From positions 5,728 through 47,370 of the forward strand of contig PAZA01000037.1 of the NCBI GenBank assembly GCA_002715375.1: DNA of 41,643 nt. Direction: 5' to 3'. Position 1 is the first letter of the stretch, and every line of letters begins with the position of its first letter. Positions 1 to 8,002 of the stretch are shown one piece after another. Below the pieces are notes generated by a model. The model saw only the letters and a list, made by a program, of their open reading frames with translations, was not told the DNA's origin and did no database searches. Position numbers and translations under genes: made by a program. This stretch comes from Halobacteriovoraceae bacterium. Lineage in GTDB: Bacteria; Bdellovibrionota; Bacteriovoracia; Bacteriovoracales; Bacteriovoracaceae.

Positions 1-653
1 TTGTTTTTACTGGATTTTAATGGCTCAAAGGAGGGAAAAAGCTCTTTAAGGGCATTGCACTTTTGGAGGGCCTCAAAAAAGAGAGAAGGTTTTAGAGCTA
101 AAAAGGCTTTGGATAACTCTTCTAGAATCCTTTCACTGGAAAGGGTTTTAAGTTCACCTGAATTGGTAATATTTTTCATAAGCTCCAGGGTGCTTGGATC
201 GATGGAAAAGTCTGGAAAACGGGCATGAAACCGGGCAACTCGAAGAACCCTAAGAGGGTCCTCTACAAAATGGGGGGACACATGCTTAAGGGTTTTTGTT
301 TGGAGGTCTCTTTGGCCGTTAAAGGGGTCAATAATTTTCTTTGAACTTTCGTCCATTGCCATTGCATTTATAGTCAAGTCTCTTCTAATAAGGTCTTCTT
401 CAAGGCTTACAGTAGGAGCAAATTCAAACGTGAATGCTTTATGTCCTTTTCCTTTTTTAACCTCTTTCCTTGCGAGAGCATATTCGCTTCTGGTTTTTGG
501 ATGGATAAAAACAGGGAAGGCTTTCCCCACTTTTTTGAAACCCTCTTTTTCCATCTCCTCTTCAGTTGCTCCAACGACAACATAGTCTAGGTCAGTGGGG
601 TTTTGCCCCAAAAGTTTGTCTCTTACGGCTCCACCAACTAGGTAAATATCCAT
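1..653 (-). CDS. cca: CCA tRNA nucleotidyltransferase, N-terminal part (runs off the left edge)
   Basis: Adds or repairs the 3' CCA end of tRNAs in the cytoplasm. Translating the minus strand from ATG at 653 gives an open frame to the window edge, about 217 residues of a family that is usually roughly 370-420 long, so the C-terminal RNA-binding part lies outside. Visible class II nucleotidyltransferase motifs are the N-terminal GGAVRDKLLG, the metal-binding DLDYVV, RRDLTINAMAMD, DPFNGQRDL, and LRVARFHARF. The start is supported by AAGGAGG seven bases upstream. Close homologues include poly(A) polymerases, but the compact N-terminus starting directly at the VGGAVRD motif favours the CCA enzyme. 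No partner genes are visible on its strand. Confidence 0.9.
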   Translation of the reverse strand, partial: MDIYLVGGAVRDKLLGQNPTDLDYVVVGATEEEMEKEGFKKVGKAFPVFIHPKTRSEYALARKEVKKGKGHKAFTFEFAPTVSLEEDLIRRDLTINAMAMDESSKKIIDPFNGQRDLQTKTLKHVSPHFVEDPLRVLRVARFHARFPDFSIDPSTLELMKNITNSGELKTLSSERILEELSKAFLALKPSLFFEALQKCNALKELFPSFEPLKSSKN

Positions 654-812
654 CAAATGGCCTCCTTCTTGGTCATATTTTCTCTGAATTTAAAGGGGTT
701 TGGCCAGAGAAGAGGCAAAATTGTGAGCCTTTATGGACTTTTAAGCAGCTGTAAAATATATAAATAAAAGGCTTTATTGAAGTAAGTACTCTGATATAGG
801 GAGATTGGTTTA

Positions 813-1517
813 ATGATTAAGCTTAAAGAAATTGTGAAAGATGGAAAGTTTCCTGTGGATCCTTACTCATGGCAAGTCCGATTTTCAATAAACCACGTAA
901 AGGCAAATTGTGAATTTATAAAAGTTCCGTGGGACCAAACACCTGATATCCTTGAATTAAAGAACGAAGCTCCAGTTTTGATTGATGGTGAAAGGATAGT
1001 AAAAGGAGCATTTCAAATAACTAAGTATTTGGAAAGAAACTTTACAGATTCTCCTAGCCTTTTTGGTGGAGCCGCGGGCTTAGGAGCTTCAAGGTTTATT
1101 GACTTTTGGTCTTTTGACGTTTTACTCGAGGAAATTTACGCTCTTATTATGGTTGATTTAGCGGAAGAAAACCTGACGATAGACTCTACAAGAAGGTCAT
1201 TATGGGAGAACAAAATAAAATTTCTATGGGGGGATGTGAACCTTAGTGAACTCAAAGATTTACGTAATGAAAGAAGAGAATATTTTCAGGATGTCATGCT
1301 TAAGCCTCTTAGGAAAACGATAACCGCCAGTACATTCTTAGGAGGTGATAGTCCAGCTTATAGTGATTATGCTGTCGCAGGAATTTTCTATTGGGCCAGG
1401 ACATTGAGTTGCTTTGAAATTTTAGAGTCAGGTGACCCTGTTTTTTCTTGGCTAGAAGAGGTTTTAAATCTATATTCAATTCAGTTTAAGAGACCAGAGG
1501 ACACACCAATGGCCTAA
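813..1517 (+). CDS. Glutathione S-transferase-like protein
   Basis: A 234-residue soluble protein with GST-superfamily layout. The N-terminal thioredoxin-like half has DPYSWQVR near residue 17, where GSTs bind glutathione, followed by APVLIDGERIVKGAFQITKYLE around 54-75, which matches the GST motif with cis-Pro and the inhibitor/glutathione-contacting loop. The C-terminal half is helical and contains FLGGDSPAYSDYAVAG near 185-200, the usual GST N-capping-box region. In family terms it resembles the etherase/LigE-like GSTs, but the substrate cannot be read from sequence. The start ATG is preceded by GGGAG. The MarC-family gene begins 28 bases after its stop, so co-transcription is likely. Confidence 0.72.
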   Translation: MIKLKEIVKDGKFPVDPYSWQVRFSINHVKANCEFIKVPWDQTPDILELKNEAPVLIDGERIVKGAFQITKYLERNFTDSPSLFGGAAGLGASRFIDFWSFDVLLEEIYALIMVDLAEENLTIDSTRRSLWENKIKFLWGDVNLSELKDLRNERREYFQDVMLKPLRKTITASTFLGGDSPAYSDYAVAGIFYWARTLSCFEILESGDPVFSWLEEVLNLYSIQFKRPEDTPMA

Positions 1518-1545
1518 CTTTTGTTTAAAAAACAAAGGAAAAAGC

Positions 1546-2115
1546 ATGATTGGATCTTTTCAATTTAAAGAAATACTATCCGTAACTCTAGTTTTATTTT
1601 CTGTCATAGATATTTTGGGCTCGATACCTATCATCATTGATTTAAGAAAAAAAAATAGAATTATAGACCCAGGAAAAGCGACGATTGTTTCAGGTATATT
1701 AATGGTTCTTTTCCTTTATATAGGAGAAACTATATTAGAATTATTTGCTCTTGATGTGCAATCATTTGCCCTCGCGGGCTCTCTAGTGATGTTTCTAATT
1801 GGGATGGAAATGGTCTTAAATATAGTCATTTTTAAGCCAGAGCCTGAAATATCAAGTACTTCTGTCGTTCCATTGGCCTTTCCCCTTATTGCAGGAGCAG
1901 GGACAATGACAACGTTAATTTCCCTCCGGGCAGAGTTTGAAAAAGTTAATATTCTTCTGGGCGTCTTTTTGAACCTAATTTTTGTTTATGTTGTACTCAG
2001 AGCATCTGGGTGGATATCAAGAAAGTTGGGAGTCGGTGGTGCTAATGTACTTAGGTCTGTTTCAGGCATAATCTTACTTGCTATTTCCATTAAGATTTTC
2101 AAAAAAAACCTTTAA
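1546..2115 (+). CDS. MarC-family integral membrane protein (UPF0056)
   Basis: A 189-residue, very hydrophobic inner-membrane protein with about six predicted membrane segments. Family hallmarks are the N-terminal segment with FSVIDILGSIPIIIDL, the second-repeat segment PLAFPLIAGAGTMTTLISL near residue 104, and conserved glycines in the helices. Length fits the MarC/YchE/YhgN family (about 190-215). MarC was once linked to multiple antibiotic resistance, but that role was withdrawn and the family has no settled function, so none is assigned. The start is supported by AAAGGAAAA just upstream. It follows the GST-like gene closely and is followed by a 285-base gene-free gap in which I see no convincing terminator. 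Confidence 0.85.
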   Translation: MIGSFQFKEILSVTLVLFSVIDILGSIPIIIDLRKKNRIIDPGKATIVSGILMVLFLYIGETILELFALDVQSFALAGSLVMFLIGMEMVLNIVIFKPEPEISSTSVVPLAFPLIAGAGTMTTLISLRAEFEKVNILLGVFLNLIFVYVVLRASGWISRKLGVGGANVLRSVSGIILLAISIKIFKKNL

Positions 2116-2400
2116 TTAAAAGTGTTAAGAACAAGGGGCATTTTGACTAAAACTATTGGCATTGTAAGTGAATGAAATGTATCACTTTATCTTCATTTCT
2201 TAACATTTCAGTTTAATTTATTATTCTCTTCTTTAAAATTTGATGAAGACCATAACCTAAGTATCTGATTATATTACGTGTAATTTTTGTAATCGCTAAA
2301 GCTGAGAAAAAAACTCGGTTAGGTGTTAATATAAATATTAACGAATCTTAAAAAAGTTTAAAAAAGTGATAATTTTTTTAAAAAAAGGGAGAAATGTTTA

Positions 2401-2601
2401 ATGGAAGAAAATGAAGCGAATGCCTGCTGCTCTGTGTGTGGTACAAATCAAGGTCCGATGTTTATTGTTTCGCATGAATTGAAAGGTGTTCAGGAGAATC
2501 ATTATGGTGTAAGCCTGGTAACAAATAGAATTTGTAAGAGTTGCCAAGTCTTTTCTCTTAAATCTCTTTTAATGGCAGCTGACCTGATAAGGAAAGGTTA
2601 A
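2401..2601 (+). CDS. Small Cys-rich protein with a CxxC zinc-ribbon-like pair
   Basis: A 66-residue protein I cannot assign to a named family. It carries CCSVC near residues 9-13 and CKSC near 45-48, a spacing compatible with one structural zinc site, with a short beta-like stretch between and a helical tail (SLKSLLMAADLIRKG). GGGAG lies about nine bases before the ATG. An ATG nine bases further upstream is out of frame and stops after six codons. The gene is convergent with the DUF3419 gene, with about 35 bases between stops. The upstream 285 bases are AT-rich and gene-free. It is likely real because of the ribosome-binding site and paired cysteines; the function is unknown. Confidence 0.6.
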   Translation: MEENEANACCSVCGTNQGPMFIVSHELKGVQENHYGVSLVTNRICKSCQVFSLKSLLMAADLIRKG

Positions 2602-2636
2602 AGAATCTTCTTTATATCTTTTACAAGAGTTTCTCA

Positions 2637-3734
2637 TTAAGAAATATTTTTGAGTATTTTAATCCTATACATTCCTACCTTTTCCTTTCTTATTAAATTA
2701 GAAAAATCTTGAGTGATATCCTGATAGCCAGTTTCGTCAACTTCGGAGATACGAAGATAATAACGAAGAACAACGACCCCATTAGATGAAAGGCATGGTC
2801 TTATATTTTGAAGAAAGTTTTTTTCAACATCACCTGTAAAATAAGAAGGAACATCGCTAAAAGAAAAGAAGTCAATGTTATCGATTTTCTTTACTAGTTC
2901 AAAAATATCTTTTTGCTCAAGATGTAAAGAGGCATTTCCCTCGTTTAAGCTTCTTTTTATATCATCAAAAATAGAAGGGTCTGCTTCTATAGGGATGCCC
3001 TCTTTTGTCAGAACTTTTCCAAGAAAGACAAGTTGAAGAAAGAAGCTTTCTTTGGCCAATACATTTTTTACAAGGTGGTCAAAGTTTTTAAGGTAGTATT
3101 CAAAATGAGTTTCTTCTACGTTTTTTTCTATAAAGTGGCCTTTGTAAAGAAGAGCATTGAAGAAACTCTTATTACCCATAAGAAAGACAAGAAACCGCCA
3201 CCTTAAGTGAGGAAAGTCTTTTTCATAGTAATCTAATTGATCTTCAAGGGTAGAAAATTGAAAAAGTTTATCATGTTGACTTCCCATTATCTTTTTTATT
3301 ATTTTTGCAACGACTTGAAATGTTTTCTCCCATTTCCCTAAATAAAGTGGTGAAATCCAGTTAATTTCATCATAAAGCCTGGAGAAAAACTTTTTACAAT
3401 CATCTGATAGGTCAAGCTCATTAAAAAGAGTATTTCTTTTTCTTGTATTATCTTCTGGCTCATAAGGAGGGTAACCCCAAAAGAGCAGATAATCTTCTAA
3501 TGAAAACTCTTTGTAACAGCTTGATCTTAGCTCAGTTAGGTGTATTTGTTCTTTTGAAAGGTCAACGCAATAAAGATCACTAGGTCCATGACATAGAAGG
3601 GGAAGACTGCGACCTCCGCTACCGGCAACGGCCAATACTTTCTTAGGATTTAATTTCTTAACCATTTCAACTTCAAGTGTTGTGTCTTCATTTCCAAGAG
3701 AGTAATTAAGGCTTTTAAAGTATTTTTCGGTCAT
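2637..3734 (-). CDS. DUF3419 / BtaA-like S-adenosylmethionine:3-amino-3-carboxypropyl transferase
   Basis: Members of this family (BtaA of betaine-lipid synthesis) transfer the 3-amino-3-carboxypropyl group of SAM to diacylglycerol. This 365-residue protein shows the family pattern. A Rossmann-like SAM site VLAVAGSGGRSLPLL near residues 33-47 is followed by DLYCVDLSKEQIHLTELR. The C-terminal half contains LHLEQKDIFELV and FFSFSDVPSYF, then GVVVLRYYLR. The family glycine motif usually reads GGDNAL; here it is GSGGRSL. It is the last gene of a coupled operon: its ATG overlaps the upstream stop by four bases (ATGA), with GAGGA ahead. No BtaB-type N-methyltransferase is adjacent, so the product may stop at the homoserine-type lipid or use another acceptor; that is inference. 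Confidence 0.75.
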   Translation of the reverse strand: MTEKYFKSLNYSLGNEDTTLEVEMVKKLNPKKVLAVAGSGGRSLPLLCHGPSDLYCVDLSKEQIHLTELRSSCYKEFSLEDYLLFWGYPPYEPEDNTRKRNTLFNELDLSDDCKKFFSRLYDEINWISPLYLGKWEKTFQVVAKIIKKIMGSQHDKLFQFSTLEDQLDYYEKDFPHLRWRFLVFLMGNKSFFNALLYKGHFIEKNVEETHFEYYLKNFDHLVKNVLAKESFFLQLVFLGKVLTKEGIPIEADPSIFDDIKRSLNEGNASLHLEQKDIFELVKKIDNIDFFSFSDVPSYFTGDVEKNFLQNIRPCLSSNGVVVLRYYLRISEVDETGYQDITQDFSNLIRKEKVGMYRIKILKNIS

Positions 3735-5806
3735 GAATTATCCTCACTTTCTTTAACAGACCAGTTTTTTAAATTTAAAAGTGCGTGCTCTTTACATAAC
3801 TCAAATTCCTGATCCGTGACAAAACCTGAGTGTCCCATAATCGCGGAAAGTCGAACACCATGCTCAGAGGCCATTTTATCAATTTCTAAAACTTTTTTAT
3901 AATTTATATTTCTTGAAAGGGTGAAGTTTTCCAAAGTACCATTAAGTGCGAGAAGAGCTGTCTCGGCAAGACAGGCATAAACGACATTTCCTTCAAGACC
4001 AAGGTCTACTTTACTTTCAATATTACCTGGAAGTTGAACTTCTCCACTTGCAATAACCATAACATCTGGGCGTTTGAGAGCATCTTCTTCTTGGATATCA
4101 AAAGGTCTGCTTACATCACATATAACGCAACCAGGTTTTACCTGTTCAATATCTAAAATTTTTCTACCCTGAGCACTCGTTGTCGTAATAATCAGATCAC
4201 ATGTCCCAATGAGTTCGGCTTCTGGTGATGTTGCAATTGTAATTTTAGTGGTAGGGTCTATCTTTTCAATTTCATCTTTGAGTTCAAGAAGCTTATAGCC
4301 TCTTGGCGCAACTAGAATAACTTCTTCCCAACGTGATGCCAGGACTTTAGCACTAACAGCACCAATGCTACCTGTAGCGCCAACCACCATGGTTTTGCCT
4401 TTCCACTTCCCATCAACTTTTTGAGTAATTCCGATTTTTTGAACAGCTACTTTTGCTGCCCACAGAGTTGAAGCTGCGGAAAGGCTATTGCCCGTCGTAA
4501 CAGGTATAGGGCTTCTTCTTGCGACAGTTACTCCTGCATCTCCGACAATCTTGGTATAGGCTCCAAGGCCAATTATATTAGCGCCATCTTCCCTTGCCTT
4601 ATAGGAAAGATCAACTAACTTTTTATAAATAGTAGAAGTATCGGCTTCAAGAAGTTTTCTAGGGGTATCAGGAACTGCGTAAATAATACCCTCCACTTCT
4701 TTTCCATTTTTTTCACTTACGATTCCTTTAATTTTCCCATAGAAAAAACCTGGGAAATTAGAGGCCATATTCTCTACTGATCTTTCAAGGGGTTTAGAAT
4801 AACTTTTAAGCCATTTAAGAGACTTCGCTTTAAAAAGCATTTTTGCTGCTAAAGGATGAATAATAAAGGCGAATGTTTCTTTTTGATTGGGTGTCGATGT
4901 TTTTTGAAAGTTTTTTATTTCTGGTCCTAATTTACTGTCGCCGACCCAAGACAGTATTTCGCTTGCACTTAGAGGGTTGTTATTATTTTTTGTAAGTTGG
5001 AGAAGCCCTTCATAAAGGGCGAAACTAGAGAAAGGAAAGTTTTTTAAAGAAGGCAGGCATGAAATAATATTTTTAACTCCAAAAGATTTTAATTTTTTTT
5101 CCAAAAGAGGGTTGAGGAAGTCGATAATTAGGGTTTTTCCTCTCAGATGTTCTAAATCAACACTGGAAATAGTTGAGTTCGTCCCTATAAAAACATGGGA
5201 AGAAAAAAATCTTCGTAGACCCTTCCCTATGAGCATATCTTTTTCAGAGAAACTTGGAATATTCTGTTTTCTAAAATTCATTTTTTTAAGTAGGTTTGAG
5301 GAAAATGATAAAAACCTTTCTAATCCTTTTTTATTCCTAAAAAGAGTCGGAATATGAAAAAAGTAATAGGGGTCACAGAGCCTTATGTCTCCTGCAAACT
5401 CTTTAATGACATCAAGGCAATGTATAAATTGAGAGCCACAATAAAGGGATATTTTTTTATTGGAGATAAGTTCTGGCTCTTTTAAATAAACCTGTCTTAA
5501 CATCCAGGGAAGGTAAACTTCTTCAAGTATTTCACCATCTAATATGGGGGTTTGATCAGAGCTTAACTTAAGCTTATTGGAAGTCGGGTTGACGATATCT
5601 TTTCGAGGGAGATGAATCCTGTGAGGAATACCAGAAAGGCAAATAAGGTCACATTCACCATCGTACTTTTTAATAAGGTCTTTTGTCAGATTAAAATGAA
5701 AACCCGTAGAAAATTGGGTTATCCTGATATCCTCTCCCTCAAAACGGATAATTTTATCAAAGTTTGTATTTCTTGATGCGTACGCTAGGGAGAGGATATG
5801 TTTCAT
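3731..5806 (-). CDS. Fused long-chain acyl-ACP reductase-like protein with an unrecognised N-terminal domain
   Basis: The C-terminal part of this 691-residue protein (about 315-690) aligns by eye with cyanobacterial acyl-ACP reductase (AAR), which reduces fatty acyl thioesters to aldehydes with NADPH. Matching landmarks in order are GLGAYTKIVG near 412, VTTGNSLSAAS near 436, the Rossmann motif VVGATGSIGAVSAKVLA near 474, VYACLAETALLAL with Cys612 at the position of the AAR catalytic cysteine, and NFTLSRNINYKKVLEI followed by MASEHGV. Residues 1-310 are not part of known AARs (about 340 residues in total) and I do not recognise them. Both ends overlap their neighbours by ATGA, so translation is coupled. 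Substrate and partner are unknown; a related predicted amino-acid dehydrogenase (COG5322) is the main alternative description. Confidence 0.7.
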   Translation of the reverse strand: MKHILSLAYASRNTNFDKIIRFEGEDIRITQFSTGFHFNLTKDLIKKYDGECDLICLSGIPHRIHLPRKDIVNPTSNKLKLSSDQTPILDGEILEEVYLPWMLRQVYLKEPELISNKKISLYCGSQFIHCLDVIKEFAGDIRLCDPYYFFHIPTLFRNKKGLERFLSFSSNLLKKMNFRKQNIPSFSEKDMLIGKGLRRFFSSHVFIGTNSTISSVDLEHLRGKTLIIDFLNPLLEKKLKSFGVKNIISCLPSLKNFPFSSFALYEGLLQLTKNNNNPLSASEILSWVGDSKLGPEIKNFQKTSTPNQKETFAFIIHPLAAKMLFKAKSLKWLKSYSKPLERSVENMASNFPGFFYGKIKGIVSEKNGKEVEGIIYAVPDTPRKLLEADTSTIYKKLVDLSYKAREDGANIIGLGAYTKIVGDAGVTVARRSPIPVTTGNSLSAASTLWAAKVAVQKIGITQKVDGKWKGKTMVVGATGSIGAVSAKVLASRWEEVILVAPRGYKLLELKDEIEKIDPTTKITIATSPEAELIGTCDLIITTTSAQGRKILDIEQVKPGCVICDVSRPFDIQEEDALKRPDVMVIASGEVQLPGNIESKVDLGLEGNVVYACLAETALLALNGTLENFTLSRNINYKKVLEIDKMASEHGVRLSAIMGHSGFVTDQEFELCKEHALLNLKNWSVKESEDNS

Positions 5807-6861
5807 CCATCACCCCCTTCAAGGGCCTTTTCTTTAATAGGAGCGAAGATATTTTCTTTGTATGTATTATAATTACTTTCTTGGTCTCCCCTTAGATCTC
5901 TGTTAAAGTTTTTTTGGTCATAGATACATTCAGAGTACATATAGAGTAAGAGTTCCTTTGGGATTCCCAAAAGTTCCACAACATGGGGACCAAATTTTGT
6001 ATTGGGCAAAGGAAAAGGGTTTGGTTTTAAACCTACGGCTTTAAAGCAATCTTTTATAAACTCATCAATAGTCGGAAGGTTTGTTCCTACAACGTGATAG
6101 GTTTTTAAAGGTAAATCATCTAGGTTACTAATAATTCCCTGTATAACAAAGTATTTGGCATGGTCGACCGGAATAATGGGAAAGAGACTGTCTTTTTTGT
6201 AAGGGATGGGTATAACGGGAAGGGAGTTTAAAATATCTTTTTTGTCCTTATTTTGGAGAAGAAACTCTGTGAAATAATAGGGGCCATCAATCTTTGGAAT
6301 ATGACCAGATATTGAATCTCCTATAATAACACCTAGTCTGTAAATCCTTCTTTTGATGGGTTTTTTGAACTCCCAGTTTTGAACTTGAAACTCGGCAAAG
6401 TATTTAGTTTCTGCATAGCTATTGGAAAAAGATTGACCCTCATCTAAAACACTTTCGTAATACGTTCCTGAATGTGAACCGCTGACTGCAATTGTACTTA
6501 TATAATGAAAAGAATCTATATTTGGACAAAGTCCTGCAAAATACAGAAGATTTTGTGTTCCAATAACATTATGGGAATAACATTCAGATAAACTCCCCTC
6601 AATATCATAGTAAGCAGCAATATGAATGATCGAGCTAACCTCTTCTTTTATATTTTGGTACTCTTTAGCATCTTCAATAACATCCATATTGAGTAAGTCG
6701 CCAACAACAAAAGATATCTTATCTTCATTTGGGAAAATATTTTTTGCTTTTTGTAAGCTTTGTTTTCTTATAAGAAGGTAAATATGGTCAAAGTGATCGA
6801 TTAGATCCTTAAGGATATAGCTACCCAAAAAACCTGTAGATCCTGTCAGTAAAGCTTTCAC
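5803..6861 (-). CDS. Extended SDR-family NAD(P)-dependent reductase (fatty-acyl-reductase / thioester-reductase-like)
   Basis: An extended short-chain dehydrogenase/reductase of about 352 residues. The N-terminal nucleotide-binding motif TGSTGFLGSYILKDL lies immediately after the start. VVGDLL, IIHIAAYYDI and NVIGTQNLLYFA follow in order, then the catalytic Ser/Tyr-xxx-Lys pattern (STIAVSG and SYAETKYFAE). This type covers male-sterility/NAD_binding_4 fatty-acyl reductases and NAD-dependent epimerases; substrate cannot be fixed. I chose the GTG at 6861 rather than the ATG 24 bases upstream, because it gives a GTGA overlap with the preceding stop, has AGAGGT ahead, and puts the glycine motif at the usual distance. 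The downstream end overlaps the AAR-like gene by ATGA. Confidence 0.75.
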   Translation of the reverse strand: MKALLTGSTGFLGSYILKDLIDHFDHIYLLIRKQSLQKAKNIFPNEDKISFVVGDLLNMDVIEDAKEYQNIKEEVSSIIHIAAYYDIEGSLSECYSHNVIGTQNLLYFAGLCPNIDSFHYISTIAVSGSHSGTYYESVLDEGQSFSNSYAETKYFAEFQVQNWEFKKPIKRRIYRLGVIIGDSISGHIPKIDGPYYFTEFLLQNKDKKDILNSLPVIPIPYKKDSLFPIIPVDHAKYFVIQGIISNLDDLPLKTYHVVGTNLPTIDEFIKDCFKAVGLKPNPFPLPNTKFGPHVVELLGIPKELLLYMYSECIYDQKNFNRDLRGDQESNYNTYKENIFAPIKEKALEGGDG

Positions 6862-7823
6862 GTCAATGTGACCTCTGCAACCCAATCGACGAGGTCCTTA
6901 CTGGGGTCAACTGCATAAACTGTAAGGGCCTTTTTCTCAACTTTGATTTCCCATCGGTTTGATGGGGCAAAAACTTCACCATCACCAAAAAAGGAAATCA
7001 TTTTCTCGGGGTTATTATTAATGATCTCTAGTTCAGTTGTTTCGTAAGATTTGAAATAGGGGTCATTTTTGGGGAGGTTACCTTGTGAAAGCTCCAAAAG
7101 AGCTTTCAAGAGGTCTTTTTTGTTAGGATGCGTGAAGAGACTTACGTTAAAAGCCCCATCAGCATTATTTGTTTCAGGTGCAACTATGAAAGAACCGGCC
7201 AAAGTAGATTGGTTATTGATTAAGACGGCCACGGCTTTCTCTTGTAAGTGAAAATTAGGTGACTTAAGTTCTAGGTCATAATAATCAAGCTTATCAGTCA
7301 ATATTTCATAACCTAAAAATAAAGAATATATTTTACTTCCAGAAAGCTGCATAACTTTTTTAAACAAGGGATAGTCTTGTCGGAGGTCATTGATTTTGGC
7401 GGCAACGATTCCTCCAAGCCCGATACCCCCATTAGTCGCCATAAATTGTCCATTTATATTAATCAGATCAATTTTTTTCTTTGTTTCAAGTCTTATACAT
7501 TGAATAATTTGTTCAATATCCTTCGGATCGCTTAATTCACTTGCAAGGTCATTTGCTGTTCCTGCTGGTATAACGAGGAGTCCTACTTCCGTTTTGGCTA
7601 TATTTTGGATCACTGTATTTGCTGTTCCGTCACCGCCAACACTAATTATGGCATCCACTTTTTCTTCAATGTCTTCTCTTAGGTTTTGGTTAAGCTCTTC
7701 AATTGAGGAAGGAGTTTTAAAAATGAGATGACTTCTAAAGAGTTGTCTTGTTATTTTTTTTCTCCAATGATCATAAGACGTATTGGAAGCTCTTTTGTTG
7801 AGATAAATAGTTATCTTTTGCAT
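6858..7823 (-). CDS. Diacylglycerol kinase family lipid kinase (DagK/YegS-like)
   Basis: ATP-dependent lipid kinases of this family phosphorylate diacylglycerol or related lipids (including sphingosine-type bases) at the inner membrane. The 321-residue protein has the nucleotide-binding SVGGDGTANTVIQNI near residues 61-75, VIPAGTANDLASEL near 84-97 (PxGTxNDxA motif), NADGAFNV, and the C-terminal SFFGDGEVF, matching the family's DGE motif. Length fits YegS/DagB proteins (about 290-320). It is the first gene of the minus-strand lipid operon and its stop overlaps the SDR start by GTGA. About 180 bases separate it from the divergent ABC transporter genes. Which lipid it phosphorylates cannot be told. 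Confidence 0.85.
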   Translation of the reverse strand: MQKITIYLNKRASNTSYDHWRKKITRQLFRSHLIFKTPSSIEELNQNLREDIEEKVDAIISVGGDGTANTVIQNIAKTEVGLLVIPAGTANDLASELSDPKDIEQIIQCIRLETKKKIDLININGQFMATNGGIGLGGIVAAKINDLRQDYPLFKKVMQLSGSKIYSLFLGYEILTDKLDYYDLELKSPNFHLQEKAVAVLINNQSTLAGSFIVAPETNNADGAFNVSLFTHPNKKDLLKALLELSQGNLPKNDPYFKSYETTELEIINNNPEKMISFFGDGEVFAPSNRWEIKVEKKALTVYAVDPSKDLVDWVAEVTLT

Positions 7824-8002
7824 AAATGGACCCTTTTGAGGGTAATAAAATGAACATTTCCATTTTTCTAATTCGGTTAAGTTATTTAAAAGATTGAAGA
7901 AAAAATTGCATCATTTCTTAAAAAAATGGGGCCTGTTACTATGAGTTCTATATGGGTATTCCCTGATGGAATCCTTAGAACGTACCTTACAAAAGTTGAC
8001 TT
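7824..8002. promoter_or_regulatory. Divergent intergenic region between lipid operon and ABC export operon
   Basis: This 179-base AT-rich stretch must hold the promoters of two opposing operons. I could not pick out a convincing -35/-10 pair for either side. A 30-codon frame from ATG 7941 ends at 8033, inside the first codons of the ABC ATPase gene; it could be a coupled leader, but has no clear ribosome-binding site. Confidence 0.45.

Noticed and set aside
1-754. Plus-strand frames at 1-228 and 566-754
   Set aside because: They lie opposite or just beyond the start of the minus-strand CCA enzyme, whose motifs are clear; neither encodes anything recognisable.
2280-2320. CTGAG-A7-CTCGG hairpin before the small Cys-rich gene
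   Set aside because: A five-pair stem including a G-T wobble with no T tract is too weak to call a feature.
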